Shown here: positions 57,364-64,000 of the stretch, one piece after another | Numbering within the stretch: the first letter of the stretch is position 1 | How the letters are laid out: every line of letters starts with the position of its first letter | Assembly: GCA_036023115.1 (NCBI GenBank) | Contig: JAYKKT010000090.1 | Span: 29,752,501-29,816,500, forward strand | DNA length: 64,000 nt | Direction of reading: 5' to 3' | Source: Brasenia schreberi | Lineage: Eukaryota > Streptophyta > Magnoliopsida > Nymphaeales > Cabombaceae | Program-made: the position numbers and the translations under genes | Notes under the pieces: model-generated | What the model was told of the DNA's origin: nothing | What the model saw: the letters and a program-made list of their open reading frames with translations, nothing else | The model's database searches: none

Positions 57364-58611
57364 TCAATCATAACACCTATATCCCTTTTTGGTTATTCTA
57401 TATCCTAGAAAAACACATTTGATGGCCCGAGATGATAATTTATCATCTTTGTAAGTATAAACAAAGCATTTACATTTAAAAACACGCAATCTTGAATAGT
57501 TAGGGGAAACTTTAAAAAGTTTTTCTATAGGAGACATATTTTGTAAAATCGAAGAGGGCATTCGATTAATTAAATAGACTGCAGTCATAATAGCTTCTGC
57601 CCAAAAAATTTTGGGAACACCACTTGACAAAAACAAAGTTCTTGTGGTTTCCAAGATATGTCTATGCTTTCGTTCGGAAACACCATTTTGTTGAGGAGTC
57701 TTAGAACAAGAAGTTTGATGTATAATCCCAAACTTATTGAGGTGGTTTTCAAAATCCTTTGACATAAACTCTCCTCTTGAATCCGATCTAAAAATTTTGA
57801 TTTCTGAATCAAATTGATTCTTTACAAGATTATGAAAAATAACAAAATTTTGGAAGACATCGGATTTTGCTTTTAAAAGATATACCCATGTATACCTAGT
57901 AAAGTCATCTACAAAAATAACATAATAGGAAATGCCTCCTTTAGACAAAACAGGTGCCGGACCCCATATATCATAATGAATTATTTCAAAGGGTCTTGTT
58001 ATAACATGTGTTTTGTTTGGAAATGGGAGATACATTTTACAAAGAACACAATCTTTGCAAGAAAAAGATTCCTTAAATTTCATTCCAAGAGGACATTGAT
58101 ACAATTTTTGAGCATTAAGATGTCCAAGTCTCTTGTGCCATAAAAGAACATCATTTGTCAAAACATTAACATATCCTATACTATGCAAATAATCCATAAT
58201 GTAAAGTCCGCCCTCTCTATGGCCACGCCCAATCACCTTCTTCGAGAGGCAGTCCTGTACAATACATCCAGTGAATGAAAAGGTTATAACACAATTTTTA
58301 TCCAAAATTTGGGATACGGAAAGTAAGTTTAAATTTAGTTTTGGAACAACACTAATTTTGGAAACTTCAAAATTCTTGTTTTTCAAGTCACCAATTTTAT
58401 CAACGTTTAATTGTGTACCATCCGCCGTATAAACACATGATAAGGGTTTTTGAATACATGATTTTAAGATATGTTCATTACAAGTCATATGAAATGAAAC
58501 ACCCGAATCAAGAATCCAAGAGATCATACCTTGAGTTTCTTTTGTTGAAGATGAGCAAGCCAAACCAACCGTTGCTTTTTCCTTCATTTGAGCTTCAAGT
58601 TGCTTTAATTT
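57364..58611 (-). pseudogene. Composite Copia GAG-pre-integrase and integrase
   Basis: An open stretch of over 400 codons in the gag frame holds the protease-region WILDSGVSFHMTCNEHILKS (D-S-G intact) and GAG-pre-integrase LLWHKRLGHLNAQKLYQ with its C-x2-C partner. The integrase core follows (HYDIWGPAPV, FRSDSRGEF, QQNGVSERKHRHILE), with all three acidic residues present, then the GYRITKKGYRCYD tail. A TGA follows immediately at the RT side. This is the best-preserved coding part of the composite. Confidence 0.9.
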
Positions 58612-59428
58612 TTATTCAAGAATAGAACAAGATAAAGCATGTTCTTCTACTACGGCTACCTTCTTTTTCAATATTCGACAATTTGGCCTTATATACCCGG
58701 CTTCTCTATAATGATGGCAAATGATGTCTTTTCTTCCTTCTTCACTTTTGAAATGAGGAGGTCGGTAAGTCTTCATATTTGCTCCGGGTTTTGATGTGGC
58801 TAAGGCGGTGTCTTTTTGAAGTCTTTCTTCGTTCATTTTTGTTTCTACCATTTGAAGATCGGTAAGAATCTCTTCTTTTGTAGGAAAAGGTTTTCTATAA
58901 ATGAGTGGTGATCTTACCCCTTCAAATTCTTCCTGGAGACTTCTTAGAAATTGATATACAAAGTCCTCATTGTCTTCACATTGTCTCTCACTAAGACATT
59001 GTGTACATTTCTTTTTGTAACCATACAATTGATTCCAAACATTAGAAAATTCCCCAAAAAATTCGTTTACCCCTTTATCTCCTTGTTTAAGTGAGACCAA
59101 TTTGTCTCTTAATGCCATCTTATGAGCCACATCGCTTTGAACATGGATTTTTTTAAATATTCTCATGCTTCTTTAGCGTTAGTGAAATTGGTCAAAGTGT
59201 CCCTAGTGTGCTCATTTACATTATTCATGAGCACTCATAGGATTGTTCTATTGCCTCCTTCATATTCCTCTTTTTGTTCGAGTGTGGCATTAATAGAAGG
59301 TTCTACCTTTGAACCACTTACATAGCCTCATAACTTTTTGAAATACAAATAGTTTTCCATAGATTGAGCCCATGTTTTATAATTCGAAGGTGTTAGGCGA
59401 AAATTGAAACCCCCTTTATCATCCATAG
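58612..59428 (-). pseudogene. Composite Copia gag, copy 1
   Basis: The apparent start ATG is near 59428 (MDDKGGFNFRLTPSNYKTWA). A TGA follows at 59330-59328 in SMENYLYFKKL. The frame reopens through KIHVQSDVAHKMALRDKLVS LKQGDKGVNEFF and the zinc knuckle CHHYREAGYIRPNC to a TAA at 58614-58612. It is a UBN2-type Copia gag. The pol frame continues in the same phase after the TAA. Both stops recur at the same positions in gag copy 2. Confidence 0.88.
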
Positions 59429-59560
59429 TTCAAGGAGAAAGAAACTAAAGAGGTAAACTTACAAAATATGATCATCACGCTTCCTGAGGTAATAAATAAT
59501 ATAAAATACAATTGACACGCTTCTCGAGGTAATGAACAATACTCCCACGATAAAAAAATA

Positions 59561-59572
59561 GCTCTGATATCA
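59561..59572 (-). promoter_or_regulatory. Primer binding site next to LTR b
   Basis: The minus strand reads TGATATCAGAGC, one base off the canonical TGGTATCAGAGC, directly adjacent to LTR b. Confidence 0.88.
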
Positions 59573-59965
59573 TGTAATGAAGTCTATGCTTCAATATAGT
59601 TGCGGAATATCAACGAGTGGACAATACCACAAAGTAACAATCACAAGCCTTTAGAAAAGGGAATAGCCGAGAGCAACAAGTGCATGCGAAAAGGGGAATA
59701 AACAAAGCACAAGCTTGAATAAATAATCGTTATTCATTAGCCATCAAAGGCTTTAATTTACAAGATATTATAAGTGTATTTATAGAGAAAGAATGAGTGA
59801 AATAGAGTGAGAGAGAGTGAGGGAGTAAAGAGAGAAGGGAGAGAGAAGAGAGGGGGGCTGGCTGCAGCCAGCCCCCAACGGCTAGTGGCCCCCCTGGCCC
59901 TGGCCCTGATGGCCCAGTGGGCCAGGGCCTCAGGGCCAGAGGGGCCCAGACCCATTTTCCTAACA
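59573..59965 (-). repeat. Composite Copia, LTR b (middle)
   Basis: 393 bp, closely similar to LTRs a and c. It acts as the 5' LTR of the pol-bearing unit. No polypurine tract follows on its other side, unlike a regular tandem. Confidence 0.92.
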
Positions 59966-60092
59966 GTGATCCTCGAGGCTCCATAGACGGTTCTCTTTAA
60001 ATAAAAATATCCCCGAAGAAAAATAGCTTATTGAACATGCAATATAGCCAACTCAATACAGATTTGACCTTTCACAAAGAAAAATAGCTTAT
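59966..60092. other. 127-bp filler between LTR b and gag copy 2
   Basis: It is not homologous to the corresponding place in copy 1. GAAAAATAGCTTATTGA occurs twice (about 60017 and 60078), the second at the junction with gag copy 2. It marks the deletion that removed pol and the polypurine tract of the second unit. Confidence 0.75.
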
Positions 60093-60966
60093 TGAGCAAG
60101 CCAGACCAACCGTTGCTTTTTTCTTTATTTGGGCTTCAAGTTGCTTTAATTTTTATTCAAGTGTAAGAAGAGAAGAAGACGAAGCATGTTCTTCTACTAC
60201 GGCTACCTTCTTTTTCAATTTTGGGCAATTTGGCCTTATATGCCCAGCTTCTGTACAATGATGGCAAATGATGTCTTTTCTTCCTTCTTCACTTTTGAAA
60301 TGAGGAGGTCAGTAAGCCTTCATATTTGCTCCGGGTTTTGATACGGGTGTCTTTTTGAAGTCTTGCTTCATTCGTTCTTGTTTCCGCCATTTGAAGATCG
60401 GTAAGAATCTCTTCTTTTGTAGGAAAAGGTTTTCTATGAATGAGTGATGATCTTACTCCTTCAAATTCTTCCCGGAGACTTCTTAGAAATTGATATACAA
60501 AGTCCTCATTGTCTTCACATTGTCTCTCACTAAGACATTGTATACATTTCTTTTTGTAACCATACAATTGATTCCAAACATTGAAAAATTTCCTAAAAAA
60601 TTCATTTACTCCTTTATCTCCTTGTTTAAGTGAGACTAATTTGTCTCTTAATGCCATCCTATGAGCCACATCGCTTTGAACATGAGATTTTTTTAAATAT
60701 TCTCATGCTTCTTTAGCGTTAGTGAAATCGGCCAAAGTGTCCCTAGTGTGCTCGTTTACATTATTCATGAGCACCCATAGGATTGTTTTATGGTCTCCTT
60801 CATATTCTTCTTTTTGTTCGAGTGTGGCATTAATAGAGGGTTATACCTTTGAACCACTTACATAGCCTCATAATTTTTTGAAATACAAATAGTTTTCCAT
60901 AGATTGGGCCCATGTTTTATAGTTTGAAGGTGTTAGACGAAAATTGAAACCCCTTTTATCATCCAT
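60093..60966 (-). pseudogene. Composite Copia gag, copy 2
   Basis: It is collinear with gag copy 1 (HRMALRDKLVSLKQGDKGVN, FLRSLREEFEGVRSSLIHRK, EEILTDLQMAETRTNEARLQ), with small indels. The TGA at 60870-60868 and the TAA at 60155-60153 match the stops in copy 1. The pol region is absent. Confidence 0.9.
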
Positions 60967-61100
60967 ACTTCAAGGAGAAAGAAACTAAAGAGGTAAACTT
61001 ACAAAATATGATCGGCACGCTTCCTGAGGCAATGAACAATACAAAATATGATTGGCACGCTTTCTGATGCAATGAACAATACTCCCACGATCGAAAAATG

Positions 61101-61112
61101 ACTCTGATATCA
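61101..61112 (-). promoter_or_regulatory. Primer binding site next to LTR c
   Basis: The minus strand reads TGATATCAGAGT, adjacent to LTR c. It shares the TGATATCAGAG core with the site beside LTR b. Confidence 0.85.
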
Positions 61113-61537
61113 TGTAATAAAGTCTATGCTTCAATATAGTTGCGGAAGTTCAACGAGTGGATAATACCACAAAGTAACAATCACAAGCCCTTAGAAAAGG
61201 GAATAGCCGAGAGCAATAAGTGCATACGAAAATGAGAATAAACAAAGCACAAGGTTGAATAAATAATCGTTATTCATTAGCCATCAAAGGCTTAAATTTA
61301 TAAGAGATTACAAGTGTATTAATAGAGAAAGAATGAATGAAAGAGAGTGAGAGAGAGAGTGAGGGAGTAAAGAGAGAAGGGAGAGAGAAGAGAGGGGGGC
61401 TGACTGCAGCCAACGGCTATAATAGTAGCCGTTGGGGACCAGGGCCCCCAACGGCTAGTGGCCCCCCTGGCCCGGGCCTTGATGGCCCAGGGCCTGCCCG
61501 ACCCGGGCCAGAGGGGCCGAGACCTATTTTCCTAACA
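61113..61537 (-). repeat. Composite Copia, LTR c (outer 5' LTR)
   Basis: 425 bp. It is longer than the other two mainly because it keeps both the TATAATAGTAGCCGTTGGGG block (also in LTR a, missing in b) and extra GGCCC repeats. It is followed by ATATC. Confidence 0.92.
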
Positions 61538-61556
61538 ATATCATCACGAGTTACCT

Positions 61557-63874
61557 CAACAAACAACAACAACAACTAAGCCTTTTCCCATACTAGACAG
61601 GGTCGGCTACATGGATTCTTTGTTTCCACAGATCCCTATCGTGTGCCATGTTAGCAGTTAACTCACAATAAGCTAGATCATTCTTTATTGTTTCTTTCCA
61701 ACACTTTTGTGGTCGTCCTCTACCTCTTTTAATACTTTCCAAATTTAGTTTTTCTAACCTTCTTACAGGTTCTTCTTTTGATCTTCTTTTTATATGTCCA
61801 AACCATCTTAAACGACGTTTTCTCATTTTATCCTCTATTGGTGCCACTCCTAATTTGTTTCTAATAACCTCATTATGTATACGGTCTTTTCTTGTATGAC
61901 CACTCATCCATCTCAACATCTTCATTTCTGTCACAGACATCTTTTGTATATGTTGATGATTAACTGCCCAACACTCAGAACCATAAAACATGGCAGGCCT
62001 AATTGCTGCTCTATAATATTTACCTTTTAATTTTAATGGTATCTTCTTATCACAAAGAATACCTGATGCTCCTCTCTATTTTAACCAACCAGCATTAATT
62101 CTATGTGTAACATCTCCATCAATTCTTCCATCACTTTGAAAACTTGACCTTAGGTATTTAAAACTTTCCTTTTGGGGAATGCAATGTGTGCCAATTTTAA
62201 TTTCTATGTCCTCTGAAGTAGCCAAATGATCAAACTTATATTCCATATATTCTGTCTTTGTTCTACTAAGTCGGAGGCCTTTGCTTTCTAATGTTTCTCT
62301 CCATAGTTCCAATTTTCTATTAACTTTTTCCTTAGACTCCTCCACTAATACAATGTCATCTGCAAATAACATACACCAAGGTACTTCATCTTGAATATGT
62401 TTTGTTAACTCATCCATCAACATTATAAATAAGTATGGACTTAAAGTTGATCCTTGATGTAACCCAATACTAACTTCAAAGAAGTTTGTCGTTCCTTCAT
62501 GAGTCCTCACACATGTTTTTGCACCATCATACATGTCTCTTATAAGGTTAATATATGTCAATGGGATACCTCTTTTTTCCAATGTTCTCCAAAAAAACTC
62601 CCTCAGTACTCTATCATAAGCTTTTTCTAGATCAATAAATATCATGTGAAGGTCATTCTTTTTTGCTCTAAAATGTTTCATAAGATGTCTCAAAAGGTGA
62701 ATCGCTTCAATAGTAGATCTGCCTGACATAAATCCAAATTGGTTCTCTGTTGTACTTGATACTTGTCTTAACCTATGTCCAATAATTCCTTCCCATAATT
62801 TCATAGTATGGCTCATTAACTTGATACCTCGATAATTCGCACAATTTTGAATGTCTCCCTTGTTATTATATATGGGTATAAGTGTACTTGCTCTCCATTC
62901 CTCGGGCATCTTTTGGTTTTTCCATATTTCATTAAATAGTCTTGTGAGCCAAGTGATTCCTATTTCTCCTAGTATTTTCCAAACTTCTATAGGAATATTA
63001 TCTGGTCCTACCGATTTACCACTCTTCATATGTTTAAGAGCCTCTTTGACTTCATTCTTTTGAATACGTCGGTAGAAATTGTGATTTATATACTTTTCTA
63101 ACTTGGCTAAATCTCCTAAACTAATACTAACATCTTTATTTTCATTAAAAAGATTATAAAAATAGTTTTTCCATCTATTTCTTATATCATCATTTGCCAC
63201 TAGAATTTTTTCATCATCGTCTTTTATGCATCTAACATAATTAAGATCTTTAGTTTTCTTATCTCTAGCCCTAGTAATCCTAAAAATATCTCTTTCACCC
63301 TCTTTTGAGTTGAGTTTTTTATAAAAATCATCCCAAATCTTAGCTTTTGCTTCACTAACGGCCTTTTTCGCTTCCTTCTTTGCTTTCTTATAAGCTTCTA
63401 AAGTTTCACTAGTTTTCTTAGCATAATGTAATTTGTAACATGCCCTCTTTTCCTTGATTTTATTTTGTACTACTTCACTCCACCACCAAGCTTCTTTTTG
63501 TGCCGATACGCCTCCCTTAGATACCCCTAACGCATCTTTCGCCACTTTCCTAATATGTATAGCCATATTGTTCCACATATCACAGGGTGTGCCAACATAA
63601 TTCCAAACATCTCCTTGAAGGACTTTCTGTTTAAATATATCTTCTTTCTCGCTTTTGAGGTTCCACCATTTAGTCCGAATAGCTAGATGCACTCTTTTCT
63701 TCTTTGTCCATTTTTTTATTTGTAAATCCATAACTAAAAGTCGATTTTGGGTGGTTAAGCTTTCTCCTGGAATTACCTTACAATCTTTACAACACGCTCT
63801 ATCTTTTTTTCTACAAATAAAGTAATCAATTTGTGTTTGTGATAAGCCACTCTTATAAAATTGATCATAAAGTA
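61557..63874 (-). mobile_element. RTE-clade LINE, 5'-truncated, 14-bp target duplication
   Basis: ATCACGAGTTACCT stands at 61543-61556 and 63875-63888. Between them, on the minus strand, are the last residues of an endonuclease domain (CKDCKVIPGESLTTQNRLLV), a complete RTE-type reverse transcriptase, the post-RT domain and a 3' end in TTG units. The missing 5' part (most of the endonuclease) shows truncation at insertion. The copy is the best preserved of its family here and therefore probably young. Confidence 0.94.
61593..63874 (-). pseudogene. RTE LINE endonuclease-end / reverse transcriptase ORF
   Basis: The frame is open from 63874 to a TAG at 62078-62076, about 600 codons. It holds KHMKSGKSVGPDNIPIEVWK, DLHMIFIDLEKAYDRV, GLHQGSTLSPYLFIMLMDEL and the catalytic FADDIVLVEESKEKVNRKLE. 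The TAG sits where relatives have Trp in the LKW.-type segment. After it the frame continues to 61593 with FYGSECWAVNHQHIQKMSVT, MLRWMSGHTRKDRIHNEVIR and RRLRWFGHIKRRSKEEPVRR. The only visible lesions are the truncated start and this nonsense codon. The RT would copy LINE RNA at nicked target DNA. Confidence 0.92.
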
Positions 63875-63888
63875 ATCACGAGTTACCT

Positions 63889-64000
63889 TAATGCCAAGAA
63901 AATAAGAAAGTTGATCAATATCCTTCATTTTAAACATTTTATCAAGTTCTTGTTTTATTTGTTGGATGCCGGAATTATCACTACCTATAATAATCATATC
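63889..64000 (-). pseudogene. Host Copia fragment, RT side (runs off the window)
   Basis: The minus strand reads MIIIGSDNSGIQQIKQELDK, MFKMKDIDQLSYFLGIKVT, the Copia RT segment just after the catalytic YVDD box. It is the direct continuation of the fragment at 54843-55510 and extends beyond the window. Confidence 0.92.

Larger units (their letters stand above)
55511..61537 (-). mobile_element. Three-LTR composite Copia retrotransposon
   Basis: Three direct LTR copies (55511-55908, 59573-59965, 61113-61537) all begin TGTAAT(G/A)AAGTCTATGC on the plus strand and end CTAACA. Between the first two lie PPT, RT/RNase H remnants, integrase, gag and PBS. Between the last two lie a 127-bp filler, a second gag and a second PBS, with pol missing. 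ATATC stands at 55506-55510 and again at 61538-61542, so the outermost LTRs belong to one insertion event. The bases beside the middle LTR (GTGAT) do not match. The likely origin is unequal LTR recombination followed by deletion. Confidence 0.92.

Overview
This window is nuclear DNA of a flowering plant. It has intron-split genes with GT-AG junctions, tRNA-iMet-primed LTR retrotransposons, RTE- and L1-type LINEs, tRNA-derived SINEs, a hAT-type MITE and many (CA)n/(TA)n/(GA)n microsatellites. The genus cannot be named from the sequence alone. Most of the 64 kb is transposon-derived. Three host genes look intact or potentially functional: an intronless GIL1/DUF641-family gene (19899-21332, minus), a three-exon gene for a plastid-type small protein (46185-49334, minus), and the 5' half of a UDP-xylose-transporter-like gene (51840-54323, plus). 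Two further host-derived loci are relics: a decayed PTI1-like kinase pseudogene (33452-41358, minus) and a lone serine carboxypeptidase-like exon (37110-37384, plus) lying antisense inside a kinase intron.

Layout: 1-1100 holds a foldback hairpin and microsatellites. 1102 to about 9277 (perhaps 9437) is a decayed Ty3/gypsy element on the minus strand with LTRs of about 1.7 kb. 9.3-15 kb is mostly intergenic, with a SINE-like repeat, an A/T-rich hairpin, a 475-bp hAT-type MITE with 8-bp target duplications and an unidentified broken coding stretch. 16020-18907 is an internally deleted Copia element. 19.9-21.3 kb is the GIL1-like gene, with a (GA)n tract just upstream of its start. 23.0-25.35 kb is an L1-type LINE relic with a strong hairpin at its upstream edge. 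31.1-32.1 kb is a Copia RNase H relic. 33.4-41.4 kb is the kinase pseudogene, whose introns hold a tandemly duplicated LINE-like unit, the carboxypeptidase exon and a LINE 3' end. 43.4-45.1 kb is a decayed RTE LINE. 46.2-49.3 kb is the plastid-protein gene, with a Copia fragment in intron 1 and two SINE-like repeats in intron 2. 51.8-54.3 kb is the transporter gene.

From 54.8 kb to the window end there is a nested minus-strand retroelement complex that probably lies in the transporter's next intron or has replaced its 3' half. An old Copia RT/RNase H fragment (54843-55510, resuming at 63889) was hit by a three-LTR composite Copia element (55511-61537, 5-bp duplication ATATC). A 5'-truncated RTE LINE (61557-63874, 14-bp duplication) sits beside it. 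Removing both insertions with one copy of each duplication makes the host Copia reading frame contiguous. The composite carries two gag regions that share the same two in-frame stop codons. This complex is the most informative structure in the window. I found no CRISPR array, bacterial operon or other prokaryotic system.
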